This document shows positions 13,756-25,741 of a DNA stretch of 64,000 nt, piece after piece (the stretch's first letter is position 1; every line of letters begins with the position of its first letter). Position numbers and translations under genes: made by a program. The DNA is from Scilla litardierei (lineage: Eukaryota > Streptophyta > Magnoliopsida > Asparagales > Asparagaceae): positions 1 to 64,000 of the forward strand of contig JAULAV010008622.1 in NCBI GenBank assembly GCA_030789695.1, in the 5' to 3' direction. The notes under the pieces were generated by a model, which saw only the letters and a list, made by a program, of their open reading frames with translations, was not told the origin of the DNA and did not search any database.

Positions 13756-15824
13756 GATTTTTATATATCATTTTCTTCACATGGTGCTATTTTCTACATT
13801 TTATGAAAGATAAGGATCTTGTTATCAATTGATATGATTTTTATAGCCTAAATTTGTCATCTCTTATTTTTTAGTTGAAGATGACGATCTTTTCATTAAA
13901 TGATATGATTTTTTGGTCTAATTTTGTTTTCTCATATATTCCAGTTGAAGATGGCGATCTCCCGGTTCCAACAGAAATTTTTGCAGTTGTTTCTGAGTGT
14001 GGGGATATTTTCTAGATTTTATTGAAGATATGTGTCATTTTATTAAATGATATGATTTCTATGGCCTAATTTTGTCTTCTCATATATTTCAGTTGAAAAT
14101 GGCCATCTCTCGGTTCTTACAGACATTTTTGCGAATTTTTCTGAGCTCTAGGCTATTTTGTACAATTTCTAGAAGATAAGAACCTTTATATCAAATGATA
14201 TGATTTTTATATCCTATTTTTTCTTCACTTATTTTTCATTTGCAGATGGCGATCTACCCGTTCCAATCGACATTTTTGCGTATTTTTCAGTTAAAGATAT
14301 GAATACTTATATTTAATGATATGATTTTTATAGCCTAAATTGTATTCTCTTATATTTTTTAGTTGAAGATGGTGATCTCTCGGTTCCAACAGAAATTTTT
14401 ATGGATTTTTCTCAGGTCGGGACTATTTTTGATAGTTTGTTGAAGATATGGATCTTTTAAATAAATGATATAATTTTATAGACTGAATTTGTCTTCTCTT
14501 ATTTTTCGGTTGAAAATGGCATGCTCCTAGTTCTAATGAACATATTTACAGAATTTTCTGACCTCAAGCTATTTTCTACATTTCCTAGAAGAGATGCATG
14601 TTTTTATTAAAGACTATGATTTTTGGCCCAATTTTGTCTTCTCTTACTTTTTACATGAAGATGGCGATCTCCCGGTTACAATGGACATTTTTGCGGATTG
14701 TTCTTAGCTCCAAGCTATTTTCTACATTTTCTGAAAGATGTGAATATTTAGATTAAATGATATGATTTTTATAGCCAAATTTTGTCTTCTCTTATTTTTC
14801 AGTTAAAGATGACGATATCCCGAGGGATATTTTTGCGTATTTTTCTGAGCTCAGTGCTGTTTTTTACATTTTATTGAAGATATGGATCTTTTTATTAAAT
14901 AATATGATTTTTGTAGCCTAATTTTGTCTTCTCTTATTTTTTTAGTTGCAAATAGCGATCTTCCGGTTCCAACGGACTTCTTTTCGGATTTTTCTGAGCT
15001 CGGAACTATTTTTCTACATTTTCGGGAAGTTATGGATCTTTTTATTAAATGATATTTTTTGGCCTAATTTTGTCTTCTTCTATTTTTTATTTGAAGATGG
15101 CGAACTCCCGGTTCCAAAGTTATTTTTGTAAATTTTTCTGAGCTCGAGTATATTTTCTACAGCTTATGAAGATGTGGTTCATTTTATTAAATGATATGAT
15201 TTTTATAGACTAATTTTACCTTCTGTTATTTTCCAGTCGAAGATAATGATATCCCGTTTCCAACAGAATTTTTTGCGGAATTTTATAATCTAGGGGCTAT
15301 TTTCTAAAATTTATGGAAGATATGTATATTTTTTAGTAAATGTTATGATTTTTATAGCCTAAGTTTGTCTTCTCTATTTTTAGTTAAAGATGGTGATCTC
15401 CTGGTTCCAACGGACATTTTTTGCGGATTTTTCTTAGCTCAGAACTATTTTCTACATTTTAGGAAGATATGTAACTTTTTATTAAATGATATGATTTTTT
15501 GGACCAATTTTGTCTTCTATTATTTTTTTGTTAAAGTTGGCAATCTCCCGATTCTGACGAACATTTTTACGGATTTTTTTGAGCTCCAGGCAATTTTCAA
15601 TATTTTCTATAAGATATGGATCTTATATTAAATGATATGATTTTTATAGCCTATTTTTTGTCTTCTCTCATTTTTCAGTTGAAGATGGCGATCTCCCGGT
15701 TCCAACAGAAATTTATAAGTATTTTTCGGAGCTTGAGGCTATTTTCTACATTTTCTTAAAGAGAAGGATCTTTATATTAATTGATATGATTTTTCTCGCC
15801 TAATTTTGTCTTCTCTTATTTTCC

Positions 15825-16145
15825 AGTTGATGATGGCGATCTTTTTATTAAATGATATGATTTTTTTCGCCTTATTTTGTCTTCTCTTAAATTTCGGTTG
15901 TAGATGGCGATCTCCCAGTTCCAACGGATATTTTTGCAGATTTTTCTGAACTCCGGGCTATTTTTCTCATTTTATTAAATGATATCAGAGAAAACAAAAT
16001 TAGGCCAAAAATGACCGTTGAAACCAGGAAATTGCCATTTTCTATAGAAATATAAGAGAAGACAAAATTCGGAACCGTGAAATCGCCATCTTCATTTATA
16101 AAACTGTCCATTGTAACCGGGATATCGCCATCTTCAACTGATAAT
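15825..16145. repeat. Satellite module with truncated and inverted monomers, copy 3
   Basis: The same structure as copy 2, 2389 bp further on by the CTTCAACTG landmark (13743 to 16132). The inverted part begins near 15984 (CAGAGAAAACAAAATTAGG). A 74-codon minus-strand frame across it is simply the satellite frame read through the inverted monomers. Confidence 0.85.
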
Positions 16146-17031
16146 ATTTTTATATATCATTTTCTGAGCTTGGTACTATTTTCGACATTTTATGAAAGAT
16201 ATGGATCTTTTTATTAATTGATATGATTTTTATAGCCTAAGTTTGTCCTCTTATTTTTCAGTTGAAGATGACGATCTTTTTATTAAATGATAAGATTTTT
16301 AAACCTAAATTTGCATTCTCTTATATTCCAGTTGTAGATGCGATCTCCCTGTTCCAACGATCTCCCTGTTCCAACGGATATTTTTGTGGATTTTTCTGAG
16401 CTCTGGGCTATTTTCGACATTTTTGGAAGATATGTATCATTTTATTAAATGATATGATATTATGTCCTAATTTTGTCTTCTCTTATTTTTTTAGTTGAAG
16501 ATAGCGATCTCCCGGTTCCAATGGACATTTGTGCAGATTTATTTTGCGTTACGGGCTATTTTCTATAATTTTTTGTATAATATGAAACTATATATTAAAT
16601 GCTTTGATTTTATAGCCTAGTCATCTCTTATTTTTCAGTTGAAGATGCGATCTCCCAGTTCCAATGGGCATTTTTGCAGAGTTTTCTGAGCTCGTAGCTA
16701 TTTTTCTACATTTTCGAGAAGTAATGTATCTTTTTATTAAATGATATGATTTATTGCCCTAATTTTGTCTTCTCTTATTTTTCTGTTGAATTTGGTGATC
16801 TCGGTTCCAATGGACATTTTGCGTATTATTCTGACCTCGAGATTATTTTCTATATTTTCTGGAAGATATGGATGTTTTTATTAAAAGATATGAGTTTTGG
16901 CCTAATTTTGTCTTCTGTATTTTTCAATTGAAGATGGCAATCTCTCTGTTCTGACGGATATTTTTGCGGATTTTTATAAGCTCGGTGCTATTTTCTACAT
17001 TTTTATAAATGATATGATTTGTATGGACCAC

Positions 17032-17036
17032 GTTTG
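17032..17036. repeat. Target-site duplication GTTTG, left
   Basis: GTTTG directly precedes the LTR start TGTTGGATC and recurs directly after the far LTR (37437-37441). Joining the flanks gives CGTTTGTCTTCTC, the normal satellite sequence. Confidence 0.92.
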
Positions 17037-18606
17037 TGTTGGATCTGGATCTAAGCCTAGAGGGGGTTGAATAGACTAATAAAAATTCTCAAAGCAATTA
17101 TTAGCATTAATATGTAACTAGGTACAACTGTTAAGCTCCCCAAGCCCCAACTCTCCGCTCACCCGGTTCAGTACCGCACTCACCAAAGTGTTACACACTG
17201 TTAATCTAGCAACGCTCTCTCTTGACAAGCACCAACTCGTCAAGACCCTCTTGTCTAACCTCAACTAGACAAGACCCAAAAGAATGAATAAGTAATCTAC
17301 AAAGATCGATACACCACACGAATATAAAGTAATTATAGTTTAGAAAAGCTCAGTTCGTGTCGATGTCATCGTCTCTGTCGATCAGTGCATCGTCAGCTTC
17401 ACGCTGTCACAAACGGTGTCTCAATCCGATATCTGGATCTCAAGATATAACCCTCCGAAGTTCGATGCACCAATCTACCCGAATCTGGTCTGTGCATAAA
17501 TCAATTCTCTGTTATGCAGAATCGGTAGCAGTCTGTGCGTAAAGTATGTTTCTATCCCGTCTTCCAAAAAATTGTAGTAAATCGATCCTAGCTCAGAAAA
17601 ATTCGAATAAATACTCGTTGAAATCGTGTGCTCGTCCTCTTTGACCTAAAAATAAGGTAGGGCCAATTTGGATGCTCTTGTGGAAAGGAATTCGCAGATC
17701 TTTGAAGTGCATCCTAGGGCTTGGAATTTGATCTCTTGGACTTTGCTTCTTCAATGATGGTGGCCTTGGTTGCTTGTTCCTCTAAGTTGAAGATGGCTTA
17801 TGCTTGGATATCTAGCTTGATAATGGATGGTTTCTTATTCTTGCGGCAATGCTTGAAGACGATGAAGAACTTTGGCCATGTTGTAGAGCACTGAGTTGTG
17901 ATCGTCCTGGCGCAAACGGTTCATCGATCCGAGCTCTGTGAAGAAAGTTATGCACTTTTTAGCGTCGTCTATCAAGCTCCTTCTTCTTTCTATGAATTTG
18001 ATGATCTCTTTGAAGCTTGGAGGATAAATTCAGCCAAGATGAAGAGAAATGAGTCTAGTGCTGGCCTTGTTTTTCTCTCTCTCCTTTGGTGTGAGTTTAT
18101 TTAGGAGGAGAAGGAAATCAATTAGGCTCTCATAGAATCCCTTAGAATAAGGAGATTCGATGGAATCCTAACTTGAATATGATTTGAAATAATCATATGG
18201 AAGATCTCTTTCAATCACAATAGGATTTGGAGTTTAAATTGGATATGAAGAGGATTTGAATTTGAATGGCAATGGGATTTGAGTAGGATCTCATTTAGGA
18301 TCTCATTTACTCACAAATTGATTTGCATGAGATTTGGTTCAATCACTTTTGATATGAATGAGATCTCTCCATATCTCTCCATATTTGACCAAGTCCAAAT
18401 TGCAAATGAATTGCAATTTCTCCATCACTTTGACTAAGTTTTCTTTGCATATTTCTCTATCACTTTGACTAAATCTCCCTTTGAGTATTTACGAGCTTGC
18501 CACTCCTGAAAGCACTTAGCATACACATCAAATTGTTTGCACACGTTTTTTATCATCAAACACGAAGTCATCAATCGTTATTTCCAACTATACGTTGTAT
18601 CCAACA
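17037..18606 (-). repeat. Family A LTR, 3' LTR in element orientation
   Basis: It starts TGTTGGATCTGGATC and ends GTATCCAACA, with matching TG...CA borders. It lacks about 120 bp present in the partner LTR after AAAAATTCTC (36606-36723). It keeps about 800 bp (about 17770-18560) that the partner lost after GGCCTTGGTT. A 61-codon open frame at 17357-17542 is not recognisable. Confidence 0.88.
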
Positions 18607-18625
18607 ATCTTCCCTTTTGATGATG
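18607..18625 (-). other. Polypurine tract of family A
   Basis: Read on the minus strand, TCATCAAAAGGGAAGAT directly abuts the LTR. This is where a plus-strand primer tract is expected. Together with the primer site at 36540 it fixes the element's orientation. Confidence 0.75.
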
Positions 18626-19071
18626 ACAAACCAATATAAGATTTGAGCAATAATGATCCAAATAATATTATCGTGACGTGTGTGTGTGTGTGTGTTGTGT
18701 GATGAAGGAGAAAGTATGCAACAAATGTTCAAGCATTCAGACGGGTTACATGCTCCCCCTTGAACGTACATTCATTAATGCACAATATCACAAATCTTTT
18801 TCCAAATATTCTTCCCCTTTTGTTATCATCAAAAGTGTACTTGCGAAGTCAATGTCATATCACATGCAAAACAGGTGTATTATATAAACTATAGCAAACA
18901 CTTGCAAGTAGTCATTCTTAGAATAAACTGGTCAAATCCAATAAAAATTATAATAAAGACTTCTACACCAATGTGTAAGTGTGATGATTAAAAATTGAAG
19001 CACTTAAGGAGAACTTTCAAGAAATTCAACTAAAATCAATCCACTGTTCCATGTAACATGATATCATCTAG
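18626..19071. other. Family A internal sequence, non-coding
   Basis: AT-rich 3' internal sequence with a short (TG)n run at about 18678-18697. No open frame that I recognise. It ends at the hAT insertion with TCATCTAG (19064-19071). Confidence 0.6.
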
Positions 19072-19935
19072 TAGGGGTGTGCGGGTCCGAGAACACTGTT
19101 TTTTAATGCTATTCAGACCCTACCCAGAAAGGGACCGGTTCCTAAAATTTTGACACGGAACCTACCCGTTGGACCCGGAACCTACCAGGACCCTATGGTT
19201 TCGGGTAGGTTCCGGGTACCTTGTAAAAACACTAATGGAATAAGGATTATTGCACATCTACTAGTTAGTATAGGCGGCGACAAGATTTGAGTTTTGGTGA
19301 ATTAAATGAGCATATGAGACTTGCTGATGTGTTACACAAAAAAACTGATACCGTGTAAGCTTGGTGAACGTGTTACCGACTCCAGCTGGTGTTGGTCTTA
19401 ATTAGTAAGTGAATCTATGTGCTTTAAGATGTTAAGTTCTGGCAGGTGGCCTTTGTTTCTTGTAGCCTAGTAGGTAGGGAGGCCAACAACACGTGTAAAT
19501 GCTGATGTGACAAATTCCTTAAAGTTAAAAACGGGTTTAGCCTTGAGGGTAATGATTTGGTCCCTATGAGAAAAATTGATTGGTCGAGCATGCGGTTGAA
19601 TATGATTGCAACAGCCCGAAACCATCTGATTACCTATATTCTGTGGTAACCTTTGATTTGTTACCCAAAATGCACTCGACTTGTGGCAGTCGGTAGATGT
19701 TGGAACCCATTGGTGTGTGATAAAGAGTTTGAATTCACGTTTGAATTCACAGCCATGGGTAGGGTCCGGTTACCTATTTCCTATAGATGGAAACTGGAAC
19801 CAGACCTGATTCATACCGATTACTAATTTTCCTGCCTGGAACCTACCCAGAACTAATGGGTATCTATCCAGTACCTACCCGATCTGGTAGGTTCCGATCG
19901 GGTATCTGGGTACCCTGTACCCATGCACACCCCTA
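19072..19935. mobile_element. Non-autonomous hAT-like element, 864 bp
   Basis: The terminal inverted repeats are TAGGGGTGTGCGGGT and, reversed from the other end, TAGGGGTGTGCATGGGT. The flanks TCATCTAG and TTATATAG match at 6 of 8 positions, fitting an aged 8-bp hAT target duplication. Within about 170 bp of each end there are repeated GGTAGGTTCCGGGTA and GGAACCTACCC motifs in both orientations, as expected for subterminal transposase-binding repeats. No transposase frame is present. Confidence 0.82.
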
Positions 19936-20233
19936 TTATATAGGATTGATTTTTCCTATCTCATTAAAAATGAGTTCAAGTTACCACACCCAAAACGTAG
20001 CCTATGAGGACTCTTAGATGTGGGGTGGCATTGCTTGATGAGTATAACACCAACACTAAAGTTTACTCTTAAAGCTTATGTTGGATACTCGTGGGGTAGT
20101 GTCGTTACCATGAATCGTATCCATTTTTCATACAGAACTCTTTTATTTCTTTTTCATTTATATATATATATATATAATTTCATTTCCGTTCTTTTGAGCT
20201 CTATTTTTTATCCAAGGCAAGACACATCATATT
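19936..20233. other. Family A internal sequence, non-coding
   Basis: It continues family A after the hAT element. A (TA)n run lies near 20160-20177. The 80-codon plus-strand frame at 20020-20262 crosses into the next element and is not a gene. The sequence stops at CATATT, where the next retrotransposon begins. Confidence 0.6.
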
Positions 20234-21283
20234 TGTTACGCCCTAAAGGCCGGCCTAGTTGATAAAGGCCCACTGAAATAACCCAACAATAATACTCATC
20301 AATGAGGACCAGTTCACCAAGGTGAAGAGGAGCTCGCCGAGTCTTAAGGAAGCATGCCCAAGCAGAGCAGCAAGCTCGTAAACCGAATCAAAGAGAAGAG
20401 CCCTCCGGCTGATGGCACATGTTCTACACTAGCTTGTCCTAGAGTAGCTCGCCCCGGAGGTAGCTCACCTACCTCTCCACCCTGAAGAAGTTTGTCCGAT
20501 GAGGGAGGTGACCCGTCACTAACATCGCTGCCAGTTTCACTACAAATAAAGTCTAGCAAAGGCGCACCTGGCCGCTTTGCTGCCTGACAGCCTGCCGAAA
20601 GCGTGCCTAACATTTACGGCTCTGAGAGAGTGACAAAAATGCACCTGACACCACCTGACACCATCAATGCAGAAAATGTCTCTAACACCGCTCGCCACCT
20701 TATCGCTGCACCACTCGAATGCCAGCTGGTTTGATTCGGCAGCTGACATGGTGGCAAGCAACCGCCCGCCTCTCAGCCCTATAAATACTCCCTCTCCTCC
20801 AACGAGGAGGGGGCTGGTTGGTTGGTCAAATCTGTAAGAAACCCCTAACACATCTACATACATTCAAGGTTGAATATCCTCCACATATTCGGGCCTTCCA
20901 CACTAGTTTGTCACGCAAGCGCCGATCTGCCTCTAAGATCGTCCTGTGTGTCCAACATTCTCCTCAAGTCATTAACTGACTTAAGCATTAGAGGGGTTGT
21001 GGGCTGACAGTCGACCCAGCCTTTCTGACGAGTTGCTCGTCTTGCAGGAACTTTGCCCTAGCCACTAGAGGAGTAGCGATTTGCAGCAACCCTCGTCAAC
21101 TGACGAGGACCTTCATCAACCAGCGAGCTAATTCCACCAGAGGAAGGGTGAACTCGACATCATCATCTACGAATCGCCCTCAAGTTGTGATTAGCCTCGT
21201 CATCAACCAAATACTTGTAATCATCGTTCCCTTGATTCCCCACATTAATACAAATTCTTTGTGTGCGGATCTGACCAGCAACA
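20234..21283 (+). repeat. Left LTR of the Gypsy-like element, 1050 bp
   Basis: It starts TGTTACGCCCTAAAGGCCGG and ends GACCAGCAACA, directly before the primer site. It aligns along its length with 23661-24624 plus 34121-34198. Promoter-like features are a TATAAATA at about 20781 and a GAGGAGGGGGCTGG stretch near 20805. Short frames on either strand (up to 107 codons) match nothing I know. Confidence 0.9.
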
Positions 21284-21303
21284 ATTGGTGCCGTCCGTGG
21301 GAA
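21284..21303 (+). other. Primer-binding site of the Gypsy-like element
   Basis: ATTGGTGCCGTCCGTGGGAA follows the LTR directly. It resembles the TGGCGCCGT...GGGAA type common in plant Ty3/Gypsy elements and fixes plus orientation. I do not assign the priming tRNA. Confidence 0.7.
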
Positions 21304-21318
21304 ATTAGGGTCACACCC

Positions 21319-21901
21319 ATGTCTAATCCCATACACTTCAACCCTTTCCTAACCGTGGCAAAAACCACATGAGATACGAGCCATGCCCTCTCGAAGGGAC
21401 TCCCCCGACGGACGTGCCTCCTGAGGGGACGGTGAAGGCTATTCATGCCTCGGCCAGTGCCATCCACCAAGGCTTTGAAGCCCTTACAAAAATGACGAAG
21501 GATTGTGGTACGGGTGGCTCCGAGGCATCCACCATCCCTCTTATCCCCAGACCGTGAGGCACAGCCCTCACCCCCAGATCGAAGAAGAAGAAGCTGCTCG
21601 GCAAAAGGAGCCCAACGAAGAGACAATGACCCGACAAAGACATCTCGATGCGGACGTCGAAGCAGCTCAACATAGGCAGCTCGATGAAGAAGTTGATGCT
21701 CAACAAGCACTCCCATCCAACCCAAAATCTAAGCTCCTCCGAGTTAGCCGACTACGTGCCCTAGGGCTCAAGCTCTTGCAGGACGACCTGGGATGCGAAA
21801 ATATTGGTTTTCCTTCTCTCTCTCACCTACCGAAAAGTTTCAACTCGCGTCCTCTTCAGACTTTTCTTGTAAGAAGAAGCCCAAGACCAGGGTCGGCCTA
21901 A
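21319..21901 (+). pseudogene. Decayed gag-like start of the Gypsy-like element
   Basis: A frame opens with ATG at 21319 (MSNPIHFNPF...) soon after the primer site and stops after 17 codons. Overlapping frames continue at 21369-21557 and 21503-21901. The last contains a charged, Glu/Gln/Arg-rich stretch (EEEEAARQKEPNEETMTRQR), typical of the region ahead of capsid in plant Gypsy gags. No capsid domain, zinc knuckle or polymerase follows, and the frames are broken by stops and shifts. The identification rests on position and composition only. Confidence 0.45.
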
Positions 21902-21925
21902 ATCGCAAAGTGCGAGCTGTCTTGC

Positions 21926-23400
21926 TGCAAGCAAAGATCCGGAGCAGGCTTCCGAGCTGCGGCCCCGAAAGGTCGTCAAGGGCTTGGGGCAGGCTGCGTA
22001 ACTCGACCCTTCCCTGTCAGAGACCTATGGCGGGCTTCGGAACTGCACCCCCGAGAGGGCGTCCTTAGATGAAGGTTGTCCTCTGTGAAGGTCATCCTCC
22101 CCCGACTGGTCGCCCATGGGTCCGGGGAAGGTTTCCAGACTGCACCCCCACCGAAGCAGGTTTTATTTTATCTTCGACATGTGTCATTACGTTTCGATTT
22201 ACACACTTTTTGAGTTTTCTCTTGTATGCAAAAAATCACAGGTCGAGATCGGGTCGACTATGCATCCCAGGTTTTATTCTATCTTCGACCTGTGTCGTTA
22301 CGTTTCGACTTACATACTTTTCGAGTTTTCTCTTGTGTACAAGAAATCACAAGTCGAGATTGGGTCAACAATGCGCCCCAGGTTTTATTCTATCTTCAAT
22401 CTATGTCGTTACGTTTCGACTTACACACTCTTCAAGTTTTCTCTTGTGTGCGAGAAATCACAAGTCAAGATCGGCCCGATCATTGGAGGTGAACTGACTC
22501 ACCATAAACCACACCTTCGGGGCAGGTCTCCGAGTCGCACGCCCGAAGGGTCTCCAAGGGCTTGGCATGGGCTACGCACCTCGACCCTCTACTACCAAAG
22601 ATCTGTGGCAGGCTTCTGAGCTGTGCCTCCGAAAGGCGCCAGGGGCATAGGACCCCCAGGGGTGTTGAAAGGGCCACGCCACCGACTCACCCTCTCGAAG
22701 CCCTCCGGGGCATGTCGCGGCCTGACTATTCATAACAGGTCGGGCCTCGCTATCCAAATCAAAGAAGAGAACGAGCTACCTCGCAGCAAAGATCCAGGGC
22801 AGGCTTCCGAGTTGCGCCCTCGAAAGGTCGTCAAGGGCTTGGGGCAAGCTGCGTAACTCGACCCTTCCCTGTTAGAGACCCAAGGTAGACTTCAGAACTG
22901 CACCCCCGAGAGGGCGTCCTCAGGTTAAGGTTGTCCTCGACGAAGGTCATCCTCCCCTGGCAGGTCGCCGATGAATCCGGGGCAGGTTTACAGACTGTGC
23001 CTCCACCTGAACAGGTCTTCCTTCTCTCTCGCCTACCGTTAAGTTTTGACTCACGTTCTCTTCAAACTTTCCTTGTGAGAAGAAGCCCCATGTCAGTGTC
23101 GGCCTAATAGCAAAGAGCAAGCTGCCTTGCTGCAAGCAATGATACGGGGTAGGCTTCCAAGCTGCACCCCTGAAAGGTCTTCAAGGGCTTGGGACAGGCT
23201 GTGTAACTCGACCCTTCCCTGTCAGAGTCCGAGGGCGGGCTTCGGAACTGCGCCCTTGAGAGGGCATCCTCAGGTGAAGGTTGTCCTCGGCGAAGGTCAT
23301 CCTCCTCCGGCAGGTCGCTCATGGGTCCGGGGCAGGTTTCCGGACTGTGCCCCCACCCAAACAGGTCTTCACTCTATCTCTGACGTATGTTAATATGTTT
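21926..23400 (+). repeat. GC-rich internal repeats of the Gypsy-like element
   Basis: A unit of about 235 bp with GCAGGCTTCC, AAGGTCGTCAAGGGCTTGGG, GTAACTCGACCCTTCCCTGT and GAGAGGGCGTCCT occurs three times (about 21926-22160, 22776-23010 and 23128-23367), with a more diverged version near 22515-22680. Between the first and later units lies a 111-bp tandem repeat. Many open frames on both strands (60-181 codons) arise from these repeats. None has a recognisable domain. Confidence 0.8.
22157..22489 (+). repeat. 111-bp tandem repeat, three copies
   Basis: Units start CAGGTTTTATT at 22157, 22268 and 22379. Each carries TCTATCTTCGACCTGTGTCG, TTACGTTTCGACTTAC and AATCACAAGTCGAGATCGG. The period is 111 bp (37 codons), so all frames repeat in phase, explaining three overlapping open frames of 88-167 codons. 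Confidence 0.88.
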
Positions 23401-23660
23401 CGAATCATGCACTTTTTGTGTTTTGGAGTTATGAAAGACCCTAGATCGAGATCGGCATGATCACTAGGGGCAGTCTATTTCACCACACTCAAACTCTATG
23501 GCAAGCTTATAAGCTGTGCCCCGATAGGTCGCCTAGGCTTACCAAGCTCGCTACCAAACAAAAGGTACAAAGAGATTCTCTAAAAAATTTCTAACGTGTC
23601 TACTCAACATTCAATGTCTCCTCTGGCCGTAGATCGTCCACACCACATGCTGGGGGCAAT

Positions 23661-24624
23661 TGTTATGCCCTAAAGGCCGGCCTAGTTGATAAAGGCCCAC
23701 TCAAATAACCCAACAACAATCCTCATCAATGAGGACCAGTTTTCCAAGGCGAATAGGAGCTCGCCGAGTCTTAGGGAAGATCGCCCAATCAGAGGGTTAA
23801 GCTAGTCGACTGAATCAAAGAGAAGAGCCCTCCGGCTGATCATATATGTTCTACGCTAGCTTGCCCCAGAGTAGCTCTCCCCGGAGGCAACTTGCCTACC
23901 TCTCTGCCCCGAAGCAGTTCACTTGATGATGGAGGTAACCTGCCACTAACATCACTGCCAGTTTTACTACAGACAAAGTCTGGCAAAGGCGCACCTGGCC
24001 GCTTCGTCGCCTGACAGCATCCGAAAGGGCACCTGACATTTACGGCTATAATAGACTGACAAAAGTGCACCTGATACCACTTGACACCATTATTGCGAAA
24101 AATATCTCTGACACCGCTCACCACCTTATCCTTTCACCACTCGAGTGCCAACTGGGTTGATTTGATAACTAATAGGGTGGCAAGCAACCGCCTCTCAGCT
24201 ATATACCCCCTCTCCTCTAACGAGGAGGGGGCTGGATGGTAGGTCAAATCTGTAAGAAACCCATAACATATCTACATACATTCAAGGTCGAATATCCTCC
24301 ACATATTCGGGCCTTCCACACTAGTTCGCCACGCAAGCGTCGATCTGCCTTTAAGATCGTCCTGGGTGTCCGACATTCTCCTCAAGTCATCAACTGACTT
24401 AAGCATCGGAGGGGCTGTGGGATGACAGCTGACCCAGCCTTTCTGACGAGTTGCTTGTCTTGCATGAACTTCGCCCCAGTCACCAGCGGACTAGCAATCT
24501 GCGGTAACCATCGCCAATTGACAAGCGACCTTCATCAACCAGCGAGCTAATTCCACCAGTCGAAGGGCGAACTACATCCTCAACTACAAATTGCCCTCAA
24601 GTCGTGATTAGCCTCGTCATCAAC
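23661..24624 (+). repeat. Right LTR of the Gypsy-like element, first part
   Basis: It starts TGTTATGCCCTAAAGGCCGG after the purine-rich GCTGGGGGCAAT and parallels the left LTR until CTCGTCATCAAC. There the CACTA element begins. The remaining 78 bp are at 34121-34198. Confidence 0.9.
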
Positions 24625-24808
24625 CACTACAAAAAAAAGCGTTTCTAGTGTCCAACAATTTCGACACTAAAAGGGTAAAAAACCGACACTATATGGTTCT
24701 AGTGTCGATTTTTTTCCACTACAAAAAAAAGCGTTTCTAGTGTCCAACAATTTCGACACTAAAAGGGTAAAAAACCGACACTATATGGTTCTAGTGTCGA
24801 TTTTTTTC
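24625..24808. repeat. Tandemly duplicated CACTA terminus, 92-bp unit
   Basis: The first 92 bp of the element, starting CACTACAAAAAAAAGCG, are repeated immediately at 24717 with essentially no change. The element therefore has two potential left termini. Confidence 0.9.
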
Positions 24809-25270
24809 TAGTGACGGACCGTCACCTAAAGGGGCGTCTCTAGAAGTAAAACCGGTTTTAGTGTCGACATTGGGACCGACACAACAACATAGGTTTTTGT
24901 GACAGATTAAGTCGACACTAGAGTAACATTCTAGTGACGGATAATGTCGACACTAGAGTACTGTTCTAGTGTCGAAATAAGTCGACACTATAGTACTGTT
25001 GTAGTGACGGAACAGGTCGACACTAGAGTTAGGTTCTTGTGACGAAACAAGTCGACACTAGAGTTAGATTCTAGTGACGAAACAAATCGACACTAGAGTA
25101 AGTTCTAGTGACGTAACAAGTCGACACTAGAACAAGTATTCTTGTGTGGAAATAAATCGACACTAGAGCATATGCCATCTAGTGTCCACAAAAACCGACA
25201 CAAAAAAATAGATTCGAGATAACTGATTATTGACACTAGTTCCCAGTTTGTCGACACAAGAAACCCGTTT
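24809..25270. repeat. CACTA subterminal repeats, left
   Basis: Many copies of TAGTGTCGA, TCGACACTAGAG and TTCTAGTGACGGA in both orientations, spaced about 40-60 bp. Such arrays are where the regulatory transposase protein binds in known En/Spm elements. That role here is inference from position. Confidence 0.8.
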
Positions 25271-25741
25271 ACGCAAAAGCTAATTTCCGAAGCTATGCAA
25301 TTTCAAATTCATATTTTTTTCAAATCCATGTTCATAAATAAAAATGATACAATAAAATGGATAAATGATAGTAGAGAGTATTCATTACTTACATAATGCA
25401 AATATTCTCTTAATCAAAATAGTTCCAACATTATTTTTCAGAAAAAAATACAAGCATTCACCAAAAAGTATCTTCTTGCCCTTGTATTCACCAAAAAGTA
25501 TCTTCAACCTTTAATGTAGCATCTCTCCTTGCCCTTATATCACCAAAAAGTATCTTCAAGTTCTATGGAGCATCCTCTTGTTAAGCATATGTACCAAAAA
25601 GTATATTCAAATCCTCTATAACTCTAACCCTACAAACAAACAAAGTATATGAAAATAAGTTAAAGAACACACATGTTATTATAAGAGTTCTAGTAACATG
25701 TCAAAAAACAGTAAATATGGAATATAAATATTAAATATGTA
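25271..25741. other. CACTA internal non-coding, with a degenerate short repeat
   Basis: AT-rich. Between about 25469 and 25610 the phrase CACCAAAAAGTATCTTC (or a close variant) recurs four times at roughly 50-bp spacing. No gene is recognised. This probably includes the 3' flank of the transposase relic on the minus strand. Confidence 0.5.

Larger units (their letters stand above)
6539..17036 (+). repeat. Satellite array, continued to the large nested insertion
   Basis: About 71 monomers in forward orientation. It contains two copies of an ordered four-monomer block (about 9515-9990 and 11535-12000) and two copies of the inverted-monomer module (13425-13755 and 15825-16145). The array stops inside a monomer at CGTTTG (17036). 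The same monomer resumes at 37442 with TCTTCTCTTATTTTT, so the two array halves were once continuous. Confidence 0.95.

Noticed and set aside
264..17036. Many 60-90 codon frames in the satellite as small hydrophobic protein genes
   Set aside because: They all derive from the same monomer frames, have no shared start context beyond the repeat, and vary freely between monomers.
20344..21725. 89-, 107- and 181-codon minus-strand frames in the Gypsy-like LTR and leader
   Set aside because: They are antisense to the element, in GC-richer DNA with few stops. They have no domain, and the LTR copy at 23.8-24.1 kb keeps only a broken version.
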